DNA of 64,000 nt from Xanthomonas sp. DAR 35659 (GTDB lineage Bacteria; Pseudomonadota; Gammaproteobacteria; Xanthomonadales; Xanthomonadaceae): assembly GCF_041242975.1 (NCBI RefSeq), contig NZ_CP162488.1, positions 4,082,001 through 4,146,000 on the forward strand. The letters run 5' to 3'. Position numbers and translations under genes: made by a program. Position 1 is the stretch's first letter; each line of letters begins with the position of its first letter. Positions 44,314 to 53,839 of the stretch are shown piece by piece. A model generated the notes under the pieces. That model had not been told where the DNA came from, did no database searches, and worked only from the letters and a program-made list of their open reading frames with translations.

Positions 44314-45065
44314 GGCAGGAGCACCTGCGACGGGCGCGGCGCATCCAGCGCCACGCACTCGCCCGGCCGCGCCACGCGGTGGCCGCGCGCGCGCAGGGCC
44401 TGGGCATCCTCGGCGCTGGCGTAGTGGTACAGGATCATGCGTTGCCGCAGCTCGGCGGGATACTCCCGCTCCAGGTCGTCCACGCCAGTATGCGACGGGT
44501 TGCCGTGAAGACTGCAGTCGTGCGCGACCAATTCGCCGTCGCCGGCATAACGGCTCAGCATTTCCGGGATCGGCCGGGTATCCCCGCTCCACGCCAGCGC
44601 GCCCGGCAGGCGCAGCCCGTAGGCGGTCTCCGGCCAGTGGTGGCGCGCCGGGAACACCTCCAGCCGCACCCCGTCGTGCCAGAACGCGTCGCCGACCGCG
44701 ATCAGCTGGAACGCGTCCCAGAAGTTGGCGCCGCCCTCGGCCAGCACGTTCGGGTAGTCGCCGATGCGCCGGTGCAGCAGCGGCACCACCGGCGCGGGCA
44801 CGTACAGCCGCACCTTGCCGCGCCGCGCGGAAAAATAGGCGTCCACGAACAAGCGCTCGAACCCGGCCACATGGTCCAGGTGCACATGGGTCACAAACAG
44901 CGCCTGCGGCATCGCCCCGTAGTGCGCCTGGTAGGCGCTCAGCCCCTCGCCGCCGCAGTCGATGCTCAGCCACGGCGCGCCGTCGCGCTCGATCGTGGCC
45001 ATCGGCGAGCCCAGCGCCACCGCCGAGGCATTGCCGACGCCCTGGAAGCGCAGCGCCCAGCGCAT
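44310..45065 (-). CDS. Metallo-beta-lactamase fold hydrolase, RNase Z-like
   Basis: A 251-residue protein with the metal-binding motif THVHLDHVAGFE near residues 58-69, plus ARHHWPETA and HDCSLHG. It resembles the RNase Z/ElaC-type branch. The substrate is unknown. It overlaps moaA at one end and starts at the stop of kdkA at the other, so all are one minus-strand operon. Confidence 0.85.
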   Translation of the reverse strand: MRWALRFQGVGNASAVALGSPMATIERDGAPWLSIDCGGEGLSAYQAHYGAMPQALFVTHVHLDHVAGFERLFVDAYFSARRGKVRLYVPAPVVPLLHRRIGDYPNVLAEGGANFWDAFQLIAVGDAFWHDGVRLEVFPARHHWPETAYGLRLPGALAWSGDTRPIPEMLSRYAGDGELVAHDCSLHGNPSHTGVDDLEREYPAELRQRMILYHYASAEDAQALRARGHRVARPGECVALDAPRPSQVLLP

Positions 45066-45814
45066 CAGTAACCCCGGTTCCAGGCCAGGTCGTAGGCGCG
45101 GCGCAGGCGCGCGTAGTCCTTCTCGACCTCGTCGACGCTGCGAGCGCCGCGCAGCTTCAGCAGCGAGCGGTGCAGGCGCTTGAGATTGCGCTCGCGCCAG
45201 CGCGTGGCCGGGATGCGCAGCACGCCGCGGTCGAAATCGATCAGCCAGCCGCGGCCGTTGCCGTCGAACAGGATGTTGTGCGCATTGAGATCGGCGTGAT
45301 CCAGTCCGGCGCGATGGAAGCGCGCGATCAGCCGTCCGGCCTCCTCCCATGGCGCGCCGCGGCCAGCGACATGGGCGCGGTCGGCCAGCGAGCGCACGCC
45401 CTCCAGCCGCTCCATCAGGATGGCGGCGCGGTAGCGCAGACCCTGGCGCAGGTAGCAGGCGGCCAGCGGCCGCGGCACCGGCAGCTTGCGCGCGATCAGC
45501 GCGCGCATCAGCCGGAACTCGGCGAAGCTGCGGGTGCGGTCGGCGCCGGTCCACAGGTAGCGGTCGCGACTGAGCTTGGCGACCACTCCGCCGCGCCGGT
45601 ACTGGCGCAGCAGGCAGGCACCGAACGGGGCATCGACGAACCAGGCGCTGCCGCGTCCGCCCGCGTCCACCAGCCGCGCGCGCTCGCCCCAGTGCGCGGC
45701 CGAGAACAGCCCCGGCTCGGCTTGCCGCAGCCGTTGGCGGTCGAACAGAATGGCGCCATAGCCGCGGCCCTCGCGGTACGGCGTCAGCGCTTCGGTGGCG
45801 TCGAATGCAACCAT
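45065..45814 (-). CDS. kdkA: Kdo (3-deoxy-D-manno-octulosonic acid) kinase
   Basis: A 249-residue protein of the KdkA family. The kinase-like catalytic loop [12 protein letters not shown] and the metal-binding WLIDFDRG are clear. It phosphorylates Kdo of the lipopolysaccharide inner core, a trait known from Haemophilus and Xanthomonadaceae. It is divergent from the heptosyltransferase-like gene, with only 20 bp between their starts, so promoters must overlap coding sequence. Confidence 0.93.
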   Translation of the reverse strand: MVAFDATEALTPYREGRGYGAILFDRQRLRQAEPGLFSAAHWGERARLVDAGGRGSAWFVDAPFGACLLRQYRRGGVVAKLSRDRYLWTGADRTRSFAEFRLMRALIARKLPVPRPLAACYLRQGLRYRAAILMERLEGVRSLADRAHVAGRGAPWEEAGRLIARFHRAGLDHADLNAHNILFDGNGRGWLIDFDRGVLRIPATRWRERNLKRLHRSLLKLRGARSVDEVEKDYARLRRAYDLAWNRGY

Positions 45815-45834
45815 TCAGCGAGTCTAACAACACC

Positions 45835-46884
45835 ATGGCAGCAACGCTTCCTTCGCTGTGCCTGTTGCGCCTGTCCGCGTTGGGGGACGTGACCCACGTG
45901 GTGCCGCTGGTGCGGACCCTGCAACGCGCCTGGCCCGCCGCGCCGCCGCTGCACTGGATCATCGACAAGGCCGGGCACAAGCTGCTCGACGGCCTGCCCG
46001 GGGTGGTCTTCCACGACTACGACAAGCGCAGCGGCATGGCCGGCATGCGCGCGCTGCGCCGCGAACTGCCGGCGCAGGGCTTCGATGCCCTGCTGCAGAT
46101 GCAGGTGGCGCTGCGCGCCAACGTGTTGTCGGCGTTCGTGCGCGCGCGCCGCCGCATCGGCTACGACCGCAGCCGCTCCAAGGACCTGCACGGGCTGTTC
46201 GTCAACGAACGCATCCCCGATCGCCCCGGCATCCATGTGCTCGACGCGATCGGCAGCTTCTGCGAACCGCTGGGGCTGCGCCAGACCGAGGTGCGCTGGG
46301 ACCTGCCGATTCCCGCCGACGCGCAGGCCTGGGCGCAGGCGCAATGGCCCGACGACGGCCGCCCGACGCTGCTGATCTCGCCGTGTTCCAGCCACGTCCG
46401 CCGCAACTGGTACGCCGACCGCTACGCCGCGGTCGCCGACCACGCCGCCGCGCAGGGCTGGCGGGTGGTGCTGTGCGGCGGGCGCAGCGACCTGGAGCGC
46501 AGCACCGCCGACGCCATCCTCGCGGCCGCGCGCGCGCCGCTGCTGGACCTGGTCGGCCGCGATACGCTCAAGCAGCTGCCGGCGCTGCTGCAACGCGCCG
46601 CGCTGGTGATGACCCCCGATTCCGGCCCGATGCACATCGCCAACGCCGTCGGCAGCAAGGTGCTGGGCCTGCACGCGGCCAGCAACCCGCGTCGCAGCGG
46701 CCCGTATTCGGACATCCGCTACTGCGTGGACAAGTACGACGCGGCGGCGCGCAAATACCTCGGCAAGCCGGCCGAGCGCCTGAAATGGGGCAGCAAGATC
46801 GAGTTCGACGGGGTGATGGCGCTGATCGGGGTGGACGAGGCGATCGCCGCGTTCGAGCGCTACCGCGCCGACCACGGCGGCTGA
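45835..46884 (+). CDS. GT9 glycosyltransferase, heptosyltransferase-like
   Basis: A 349-residue protein with LLRLSALGDVTHVVPLV at the start and MTPDSGPMHIANAVGSKVLGLH, the signatures of GT9 heptosyltransferases that build the LPS inner core. It lies next to kdkA, which fits an LPS role. Start ATG 45835 (MAATLPSLC); a longer frame with ten extra residues lacks support. Confidence 0.9.
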   Translation: MAATLPSLCLLRLSALGDVTHVVPLVRTLQRAWPAAPPLHWIIDKAGHKLLDGLPGVVFHDYDKRSGMAGMRALRRELPAQGFDALLQMQVALRANVLSAFVRARRRIGYDRSRSKDLHGLFVNERIPDRPGIHVLDAIGSFCEPLGLRQTEVRWDLPIPADAQAWAQAQWPDDGRPTLLISPCSSHVRRNWYADRYAAVADHAAAQGWRVVLCGGRSDLERSTADAILAAARAPLLDLVGRDTLKQLPALLQRAALVMTPDSGPMHIANAVGSKVLGLHAASNPRRSGPYSDIRYCVDKYDAAARKYLGKPAERLKWGSKIEFDGVMALIGVDEAIAAFERYRADHGG

Positions 46885-47078
46885 GCCGCTTGTGCGCGGC
46901 CTGCGCGCCGCCTTACCATCGCCGGGCACGTCCTCCACCGTCTGGGTCTGCGGGCGCCGCCGTAAGCGTTTACGTCAAGCAACGCGCCAACCGCGCCGGA
47001 TTCGTCCGGGGCCGTTTCCCGTCAGCGCCGCGGCGCGCGGGTGGCGCCTTTGCCCGACCGGCTTACGGAGTCCGCACC

Positions 47079-47336
47079 ATGTCTCGTTCCCCTCGTGTGT
47101 TCCCGCGCAAGCTGCATCCCCGCCATGCCGGCTGGGTGATGCCGTTGTTGTTGTCGATCCTGATGACCTGCGTGGTGTCGATGATCAGTACCCTGCGCAC
47201 GGTCGGCCTGGCGCCGGGCGTCGGCGCGCTGTGGCTGGGCGCCTGGGCGTTGTCGTGGCTGATCGCCTTCCCCACCCTGCTGCTGGCGTTGCCGCTGGTG
47301 CGCCGGCTGACCGCGCTGCTCGTCGCCCGCGCCTGA
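47079..47336 (+). CDS. DUF2798 small membrane protein
   Basis: An 85-residue protein with two membrane segments (about residues 20-40 and 51-72), matching the DUF2798 family. The ATG at 47079 follows GGAG at a fair distance. Function unknown. It stands alone after the GT9 gene. Confidence 0.75.
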   Translation: MSRSPRVFPRKLHPRHAGWVMPLLLSILMTCVVSMISTLRTVGLAPGVGALWLGAWALSWLIAFPTLLLALPLVRRLTALLVARA

Positions 47337-47384
47337 GCCGGGCGCACTTCACCGGGAGGCGGCGACGTCTCCCGGTCCTTTGCC

Positions 47385-47789
47385 TCAGGACGCGCTGCCG
47401 CGGTAGTCCTGGTAGGACTTCTCTTCCACGTAGCTGGAGCCCAGCGCGAGGTTGATTTCCTTCTTGATCCGCGCGCGCTCGTCGTTTTCGTAATACACGC
47501 TGCGCGCCAACTTGATGAATTCCTCGTCGAAGGCCTGCGCCTGCTCCTTGAGCCGGATCTCGTCCTCGATCACCCACAGGCGCTCGTTCACGGCCTTCAG
47601 TTCCAGGCGCAGGCGGGCGACATCGCCGCTGGCGGCCGGGTGCGCCATCCAGGTCTTTTCCAGCGCCGACAGCTCCGCGCGCACGTTGGCCAGCTTGGCC
47701 GCATCGCCCATGCGCTCGGACTTGATCTGCAGGATGGCGATCTTGTCGAGCAGTTCGCCGAAGGACACGGGGACGAGGATTTCGGACAT
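47385..47789 (-). CDS. DUF6165 family protein
   Basis: A 134-residue, highly helical protein beginning MSEILVPVSFGELLDKIAILQIK. This matches a small conserved family (DUF6165) of proteobacteria, without known function. It precedes the terminator and tRNA-Ser(CGA) on the same strand but has its own gene spacing. Confidence 0.85.
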   Translation of the reverse strand: MSEILVPVSFGELLDKIAILQIKSERMGDAAKLANVRAELSALEKTWMAHPAASGDVARLRLELKAVNERLWVIEDEIRLKEQAQAFDEEFIKLARSVYYENDERARIKKEINLALGSSYVEEKSYQDYRGSAS

Positions 47790-47866
47790 GGAAACACCCA
47801 GGCGGGAAGTGAGGGAAAGTGTAGCGGGCCGGCCTTAACGCCATGTCGGCGCGGCGCGCGTGGACT

Positions 47867-47897
47867 GCAAAAACAAAAGACCCCGGACGGGGTCTTC
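47867..47897 (-). terminator. Terminator after tRNA-Ser(CGA)
   Basis: The stem GACCCCG/CGGGGTC with flanking T-rich stretch on the minus strand lies 10 bp after the tRNA. Confidence 0.85.
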
Positions 47898-47906
47898 TGC
47901 GAAAGC

Positions 47907-47997
47907 TGGCGGGAAGGGGGGGATTCGAACCCCCGAGGCGCTATAAACGCCTGCCTGATTTCGAGTCAGGTACATTCAACCGCTCTGCCACCTTCCC
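47907..47997 (-). tRNA. tRNA-Ser (anticodon CGA), CCA encoded
   Basis: A 91-nt class II tRNA with acceptor stem GGGAAGG/CCTTCCC, a long variable arm, loop CTCGAAA with anticodon CGA, discriminator G and an encoded CCA. Confidence 0.95.
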
Positions 47998-48192
47998 GGG
48001 TGGTCCCCGGCGGACCGGGGGCGTGCATCATACGGTTCCCGCCGCGCGCGGACAAGCGCCGCGTCGCGCGCCGCCCTCTACCCCAGCATGAACCCCGCTT
48101 GCCGCGCGCCGCCGGCGACGATTGCCTGATGTCCGCTCGACCGCGATGATGCCGTTTGAATGACAGGACGCCGGGCCAGCCGCGGGCACGCA

Positions 48193-48897
48193 ATGATCGA
48201 ATTCGGACACCTCACCCACGTCGGCCTGCGCCGCGAACTCAACGAGGACACCTATTACGGCGACAACGAACTGGGCCTGTGGCTGGTCGCCGACGGCATG
48301 GGCGGCCATGCCTGCGGCGAAGTGGCCAGTGCGCTGGCGCGCGAGGCCATCGTGCGCGAAGTGCGCGGCGGCACCCCGCTGGCGCAGGCGATCCGCATCG
48401 CCGACGAGGAGATCATCCGCGCCTCGCGGCGGCGCAACGACACCTTGCCGATGGGCACCACCGTGGTCGCCGCGCGCGTGCAGGGCAACCGCTTCGAAGT
48501 GGCCTGGGTCGGCGACAGCCGCGCCTACCTGTGGCGCGACGGCAAGCTGGCCCAGCTCAGCCAGGACCACAGCTACGTGCAGGAACTGATCGCGCAGGGC
48601 GCGCTGACCGCCGAGCAGGCGCGCGCGCATCCGCACCGCAACGTGGTGACCCAGGCGCTGGGCGTCACCGACCCGCTGCACCTCAACGTGGCCACGATGA
48701 CCGGCGAACTGCGCCCGGGCATGCAGTTGCTGCTGTGCAGCGACGGACTGACCGAGGAAGTGGACGACCCAGGCATCGCCGCCACACTCGGCCACGACGA
48801 CTGCAGCGCCCAGGAATGCGTGGACACGCTGGTCGCCGCGGCGCTGGACGGCGGCGGCTCGGACAACATCACCGCGATCCTGGTGCGCTGCCACTGA
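48193..48897 (+). CDS. PP2C-family serine/threonine protein phosphatase
   Basis: A 234-residue PP2C phosphatase. The metal-binding motifs are intact: NEDTYYG, LVADGMGGHACGEVAS, GDSRAYLWRDG, SDGLTE and GGSDNITAIL. It removes phosphate from Ser/Thr of partner proteins, often acting against a cognate kinase that is not in the window. Start ATG 48193 (MIEFGHLTHVG) fits the family; a longer frame upstream is less likely. Confidence 0.93.
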   Translation: MIEFGHLTHVGLRRELNEDTYYGDNELGLWLVADGMGGHACGEVASALAREAIVREVRGGTPLAQAIRIADEEIIRASRRRNDTLPMGTTVVAARVQGNRFEVAWVGDSRAYLWRDGKLAQLSQDHSYVQELIAQGALTAEQARAHPHRNVVTQALGVTDPLHLNVATMTGELRPGMQLLLCSDGLTEEVDDPGIAATLGHDDCSAQECVDTLVAAALDGGGSDNITAILVRCH

Positions 48898-49034
48898 GCC
48901 CGGCGGCGACAGCATGGCCGTCGCTGGCCGCTGCGCCGTGCGGCGATCGGCGTCGGGCGCCACGGCAAGTCCCGCGCGGTGCCGTCTTTACTTCTGAATT
49001 TCCAGGTAGCGGCCGCGACGCTGCGGCGCAGCCC

Positions 49035-49772
49035 TCAGCCGGCCACCGCGTCGGCCAGCACCGGCTCGGCCTCGTCCCACAGCGCGCGCCCGGCCTTCTT
49101 GCGCAGCTTTTCCAGGCGCGCGTGGTGCGCCTCCAGCTCCGATGCCGTCGGCAGCACCCGCGGCCGCGGCAGCAGCGCGCTCATGTCGAACGCCAGGCGC
49201 TGACCATCGGCCGCGCCGGCGCGGTCCTCGGCCAGGGCGAACCCGATCTCCTCCTGCCCGGAGGTCAGCGCGATGTACACGTCGCTGAGGATCTGCGCAT
49301 CGAGCAGCGCGCCGTGCAGTTGCCGGTGCGAATTGTCCACGCCCAGCCGCTTGCACAGCGCGTCCAGCGAATTGCGCTGGCCGGGGAAGCGCTCGCGCGC
49401 GAGCAGCAGCGTATCGATGACCGTGGCCCGGTCGAGGATGCGCCCGTAGGCATCGCCCAGCCGCGACAGTTCGTAGTCGAGAAAGCCCAGGTCGAACGAG
49501 GCGTTGTGGATGATCAGCTCGGCGCCGTCGATGAAGGCCAGGAACTCGTCGACGACCTCGTGGAACTCCGGCTTGTCGGCCAGGAACTCCAGGGTCAGCC
49601 CGGTCACTTCCTGCGCGCCCGGTTCGAAATCGCAGTCCGGACGCAGGTAACGGTGGAAGTTGCGCCCGCTGGGGCGGCGTTCCAGCAACTCCACCGCGCC
49701 GATTTCGACGACGCGGTTGCCCTTCTTCCATTCCAGGCCGGTGGTTTCGGTATCGAGGATGATCTGACGCAT
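49035..49772 (-). CDS. dnaQ: DNA polymerase III epsilon subunit (proofreading)
   Basis: A 245-residue exonuclease. Exo I is LDTETTG (Asp7, Glu9), Exo II is IIHNASFDLGF, and Exo III is HGALLDAQILSD. The C-terminal tail would bind the alpha subunit. It is co-directional with rnhA (32 bp), a common pair. Confidence 0.96.
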   Translation of the reverse strand: MRQIILDTETTGLEWKKGNRVVEIGAVELLERRPSGRNFHRYLRPDCDFEPGAQEVTGLTLEFLADKPEFHEVVDEFLAFIDGAELIIHNASFDLGFLDYELSRLGDAYGRILDRATVIDTLLLARERFPGQRNSLDALCKRLGVDNSHRQLHGALLDAQILSDVYIALTSGQEEIGFALAEDRAGAADGQRLAFDMSALLPRPRVLPTASELEAHHARLEKLRKKAGRALWDEAEPVLADAVAG

Positions 49773-49804
49773 GACGCTCGCTGCGGAAGGAATCGGGAAA
49801 GGGA

Positions 49805-50263
49805 TCAGGATGTGACCGTCGCGCCGCCGGCGCGGACGCGCAGCGCCTGGTTGCGCGCCAGCACGTCCACCCGCTCGTTGTCCGGATCGCCGTTGTGGCC
49901 CTTGACCCAGCGCCAGTCGATCGTGTGCCGCTGCGCGGCGGCATGCAGCCGCTCCCACAGGTCGCGGTTCTTGACCGGATCGCCGCCGGCGGTCTTCCAC
50001 TGCCGCCGCACCCAGCCCGGCATCCACTCGGTGATGCCCTGGCGCACGTACTGCGAATCGGTGTGCAGCACGATCTGGCAAGGCTCGTTGAGCGTCTCCA
50101 GCGCCATGATCGCGGCCATCAGTTCCATGCGGTTGTTGGTGGTGTGCGCCTCGGCGCCGGCCACTTCGCGCTCCAGGCCCTTGTAGCGCAGCAGCGCGGC
50201 CCAGCCACCGGGGCCGGGGTTACCGAGGCAGGCGCCATCGGTGTGGATCTCAACAGTCTTCAT
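49805..50263 (-). CDS. rnhA: Ribonuclease HI
   Basis: A 152-residue protein with the four catalytic carboxylates of RNase HI (Asp9, Glu47, Asp69, Asp133) and the basic handle near [15 protein letters not shown]. It removes RNA from RNA-DNA hybrids. It lies between the methyltransferase gene (12 bp) and dnaQ. Confidence 0.97.
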   Translation of the reverse strand: MKTVEIHTDGACLGNPGPGGWAALLRYKGLEREVAGAEAHTTNNRMELMAAIMALETLNEPCQIVLHTDSQYVRQGITEWMPGWVRRQWKTAGGDPVKNRDLWERLHAAAQRHTIDWRWVKGHNGDPDNERVDVLARNQALRVRAGGATVTS

Positions 50264-50275
50264 GGTCGTCCAGGA

Positions 50276-50935
50276 TCAGATGGAGGCAGCCGAGCCGCGC
50301 CAGCGGACCGGCGCGCGCAGCGGGATGGGGCCGATGCCGGCGGCGGTGCGCTTCTCCGCCTGCAGCATGCAGACCGCGCGCAACGGCGCGCCGGAGGTCG
50401 CCGCCGCATTGCCGGTGCGGGCAGGCCACACCGGGCCGAGATAGCGCAGATGCTCCACGCAGGGCAGCCCGGCCTGCTCCAGCAAGCCGCGCCAGCGTCC
50501 CGGCGGCCGCGCCACCAGGCCCTGCCGGCGCCAGCGCAATCGGTACGGGCTCATCGCGTTCAGCGCGAACAGCCAGAGCCGGCCGCCCGGCATCAGCACC
50601 CGCTCGCATTCCTCCAGCAACGCCGCGGCGTCGGCACCGAGCACGTGCTGCAGCACGATCGCGTTGACGCTCTCCGACGGCAGCGGCAACGGCAAGGTGC
50701 AGACCAGGTCGCCGGCGTAGCCGTGCGCGGTGCGGTGCAGGCGCACGCCACGCCCGGGCAGCTCGCGCGGCAGCGGCGCGAACGGCACCGGCGCCAGCCA
50801 CAGCCAGGGCTGCGCCGGGCGCCGCAACAGGGCGTCCAGGATCAGCGGCTGCTCGGCCTGGAGCAGTTGCTGCGCCACCGCCGTATCAAACCAGGATGAG
50901 ACGGCGGCTTGACGGGGGAACGGGGCGGCAGGCAT
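50276..50935 (-). CDS. SAM-dependent methyltransferase (YafS-like)
   Basis: A 219-residue protein with a methyltransferase core: [17 protein letters not shown], then [20 protein letters not shown]. It is the usual neighbour of rnhA in the YafS position. The substrate is unknown. Its ATG lies only 12 bp from the divergent gloB start. Confidence 0.8.
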   Translation of the reverse strand: MPAAPFPRQAAVSSWFDTAVAQQLLQAEQPLILDALLRRPAQPWLWLAPVPFAPLPRELPGRGVRLHRTAHGYAGDLVCTLPLPLPSESVNAIVLQHVLGADAAALLEECERVLMPGGRLWLFALNAMSPYRLRWRRQGLVARPPGRWRGLLEQAGLPCVEHLRYLGPVWPARTGNAAATSGAPLRAVCMLQAEKRTAAGIGPIPLRAPVRWRGSAASI

Positions 50936-50947
50936 GGTGCCAATTCT

Positions 50948-51715
50948 ATGCGACTGATCGCCCTGCCCGCATTCCAGGATAACTACATCTGGGCGATCGC
51001 CGCCGAGGATGGCCGCGCCGTGGTGGTCGACCCCGGCCAGGCCGCACCGGTGTTCGAGGCCGCCGCGCAGGGACTGCACCCGGCCGCCGTGCTGCTGACC
51101 CATCACCACGACGACCACATCGGCGGCGTGGCGGCCCTGCGCGAGCGCTGGCCGGACCTGCCGGTGTACGCACCTGACGACGAGCCGCGCATCCCGTTCG
51201 CCAGCCGGCGCGTGGGCGATGGCGAGGACGTGCAGGTGCTGCAGTGGCGGTTCCAGACCCTTGCCGTGCCTGGGCATACCCGCTCGCATGTGGCCTACGT
51301 CGGCCACGGCCATCTGTTCAGCGGCGATACCCTGTTCAGCCTGGGCTGTGGGCGCATGTTCGAAGGTACGCCCTCCCAGATGTTGGGTTCGCTGCAGAAG
51401 CTGGCCGCCCTCCCCGGCGCCACGCTGGTGTGCTGCGGACACGAATACACCCTGGCCAATGCGGCATTCGCCGTCACGGTCGATCCCACCAACGCTGCCT
51501 TGCGGCAACGCCATCAGGAAGTCCAGGCCATGCGTCACGCTGCCCGTCCCACTGTTCCCGTCACGCTCGCCAGCGAACTGGCGACCAATCCGTTCCTGCG
51601 CACCGCCTCGGCGGCGGTCGAGCAGGCGGTCGCCGCCCGGCTCGGCCGCGGCGCGCGCGACGAAGTGGAGGTATTCGCCGAATTGAGGCGCTGGAAAGAC
51701 GATTTCCGCGCATGA
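50948..51715 (+). CDS. gloB: Hydroxyacylglutathione hydrolase (glyoxalase II)
   Basis: A 255-residue protein with the metal motif [10 protein letters not shown] (residues 51-60) and the later [13 protein letters not shown] and CGHEYT metal sites. It hydrolyses S-lactoylglutathione in methylglyoxal detoxification. The stop overlaps the start of the lytic transglycosylase gene (ATGA). Confidence 0.96.
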   Translation: MRLIALPAFQDNYIWAIAAEDGRAVVVDPGQAAPVFEAAAQGLHPAAVLLTHHHDDHIGGVAALRERWPDLPVYAPDDEPRIPFASRRVGDGEDVQVLQWRFQTLAVPGHTRSHVAYVGHGHLFSGDTLFSLGCGRMFEGTPSQMLGSLQKLAALPGATLVCCGHEYTLANAAFAVTVDPTNAALRQRHQEVQAMRHAARPTVPVTLASELATNPFLRTASAAVEQAVAARLGRGARDEVEVFAELRRWKDDFRA

Positions 51716-52926
51716 GGTCGCTGCTGTTGACGGCGGCGCTGACGCTGGTCATCGCGTCGGCGGCCCCGCCCGCGAGCGCGGCCACGCCGGTGGGCGCTGC
51801 CCTGGAGCAGACCGTCGCCGGCTTGAACGCCCTGCCGACGGACCCCGCGGCGCTGCCGCCGGCGACCACCCGTAACGGCCACGCCATCCTGGCCAACTTC
51901 CGCGACGGCCTGGCCGACGCGCAGTGCGACAGCAGCGCCACCGACGCGCGCTGGAAGCAGCAGTTCTCGCGCGCGCCGGCACGCCTGGCCAACGAGGACG
52001 AGGACGTGCTGCCGCTGTTCGGCTACGTGGTGGACGAACTGCGCGCCGCCGACCTGCCCACCGAATTCGCGCTGATCCCCTTCGTCGAGAGCGGCTACCG
52101 GCCCGCCGCGCGCAGCAGCAGCGGTCCGGCCGGACTGTGGCAGTTCATCGCCGACACCGCGCGCAACCACGATGTCCCGGTCGAAGGCGGCTACGACGGG
52201 CGCCTGTCCGCGGTGGACTCCACTCGCGCCGCGGTGCGCTACCTGAAGACCCTGCACGGCATGTTCGGCGGCGACTGGCGCCTGGCGCTGATGGCCTACA
52301 ACGCCGGCGAGTACCGCGTGCTGCAATCGATGCGCCGCGCCGGCATGAATGCGCAGAACGCCGAGCCGGCCAAGTTGCCCGGTCTGTCGCCGATCACCTA
52401 CGCCTACGTCGAGAAACTGCATGCGCTGGCCTGCGTGCTGGAACAGGCGCAGACGCGCGACGAATGGATGGCCTCGCTGGACCGCGAGGTGCCGATCCTG
52501 CAGGCACGCACCCTGCCCGCCGGCATGGCCCTGAACGACTGGGCGCAGCAGCAGGCGCTGCAGGGCAACCAGATCGCGCGCCTGAATCCGGCGCTTGGCA
52601 GCACCCGCGGCAGCAAGCGCACGCTGCCGGTGCTGGCACCGGTCGGCGCCGGCGGTCGCGCGGCCACTGCCGCCGCCGACGCGCTGGCGGCGACGCAGGC
52701 GCAGGCCGAGACGCCCGCCGCCCGCACCGTCGCGAGCGCCGATGCCGCGCCCGCGCCGCGCGCGCGCGCGGCCGCCGCGCGCCGTACCCACACGGTCCGC
52801 GATGGCGACACCGCGTGGACCATCGCCAGGCGCTACGGCATCACCGTGCAGACCCTACTGGCGAAGAACGGGCTGTCCGCGCGCAGCGTGCTGCGCCCGG
52901 GCATGGTGCTGAGCTACGACGAGTAA
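51712..52926 (+). CDS. Lytic transglycosylase with LysM domain (MltD-like)
   Basis: A 404-residue protein. It has a signal peptide (residues 1-23) and an SLT domain with catalytic Glu126 in [17 protein letters not shown] and [10 protein letters not shown] long Ala-rich linker follows, with a C-terminal LysM ([19 protein letters not shown]) that binds peptidoglycan. Order gloB then this gene matches the gloB-mltD pairing seen in Proteobacteria. Confidence 0.93.
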   Translation: MRSLLLTAALTLVIASAAPPASAATPVGAALEQTVAGLNALPTDPAALPPATTRNGHAILANFRDGLADAQCDSSATDARWKQQFSRAPARLANEDEDVLPLFGYVVDELRAADLPTEFALIPFVESGYRPAARSSSGPAGLWQFIADTARNHDVPVEGGYDGRLSAVDSTRAAVRYLKTLHGMFGGDWRLALMAYNAGEYRVLQSMRRAGMNAQNAEPAKLPGLSPITYAYVEKLHALACVLEQAQTRDEWMASLDREVPILQARTLPAGMALNDWAQQQALQGNQIARLNPALGSTRGSKRTLPVLAPVGAGGRAATAAADALAATQAQAETPAARTVASADAAPAPRARAAAARRTHTVRDGDTAWTIARRYGITVQTLLAKNGLSARSVLRPGMVLSYDE

Positions 52927-53784
52927 GCCGGGGCCTTCGCTTCGGCTGTCGATCGGACCACGCGCGCGCGTGGCGCGTTCGGGCCTGCGCGGTGCGCGTG
53001 TGCAGCTCAAAGGCGCTCCTACCTGACGGCGTCACCCTGAGCGGTTGCATGCGCGCTGTCGGCGATGCGTTGATGTGGGGAGCACAGCCTTGGCAACGCG
53101 CTACCTGCCAGGGCGAGTTACGAGCCTGACCCTCGGAAAACATGCATCCGGCTTCCGCCGGCGTGGCATGTCAGGACTAAGTGTTGACGGTCGGTACGTC
53201 AGGCGACTTAGGCAGCAGCCTCACGTGGCCCAACATCCGATTCCCAGATGACGCGCAACGCAGGCGACGTTCCGCGAACATCGCTGCCGGCGTCCCCGCG
53301 ACCATGAGGCACCGTCATGCCTGCGAACCCGTCGCGACTTCAGGGCACCTCTAACAATCCGCTTTCGCCACGATCAAGTCAGATGCAGTGGCCCTGTAGG
53401 AGCGGCTTCAGCCGCGACAGACATCCGGAGAGAACCTGTCGCGGCTGAAGCCGCTCCTACAGGACACTTTCCGAAGTTGTTGCAGGCGACCTTCAATCGC
53501 GAACCCAATCCCCGCTCGGCCTGCCGCCTCAGGGAATTTTCGGAACACACTTCGGCAACGCAGCGCAGCGCTGCGTACCGCGCAGGCAAAGCAGCGGCGA
53601 GTCAGCCGCAGAGCGCGGCCGGCATCGAGCACCGCACCACAAATGCGGGTCCGGTAATCGATCTCCCGACTCTCAAGCGGTCTCCTCACCGGACGCGCCT
53701 GCCTCGCCCGGCACCCGTCTTCGCAGCGCCACCCCGACAGCCAACGACACACGCCGAGATTTCCCCAGCCCCAGGCCCGGAAAC
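52927..53784. other. 858-bp intergenic region without a clear gene
   Basis: No frame here is convincing as a gene. The region holds the palindromic repeat pair at 53393-53463 and some GC-rich, irregular sequence. The gap separates the gloB operon from the convergent ppiD gene. Confidence 0.6.
53393..53463. repeat. Palindromic repeat pair of REP/BIME type
   Basis: Two perfect 28-bp inverted arms (53393-53420 and 53436-53463), with a core CTGTAGGAGCGGCTTC, face each other across 15 bases. Copies of this TGTAGGAGCGGC-type repeat are abundant in Xanthomonadaceae. It can fold into one long hairpin in RNA. Confidence 0.9.
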
Positions 53785-53813
53785 GAACAAGCCCGGCATG
53801 GCCGGGCTTGTTC
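53785..53813. terminator. Terminator after ppiD
   Basis: A perfect 13-bp stem (GAACAAGCCCGGC with its complement) with an ATG loop, 26 bp after the ppiD stop on the minus strand. Confidence 0.8.
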
Positions 53814-53839
53814 GCATCATCTCGCCGCGTGGAGGACGC

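Noticed and set aside
53393..53463. Possible insertion sequence ends
   Set aside because: The arms enclose only 15 bases, no transposase is near, and the motif matches a common REP-like repeat of the family.
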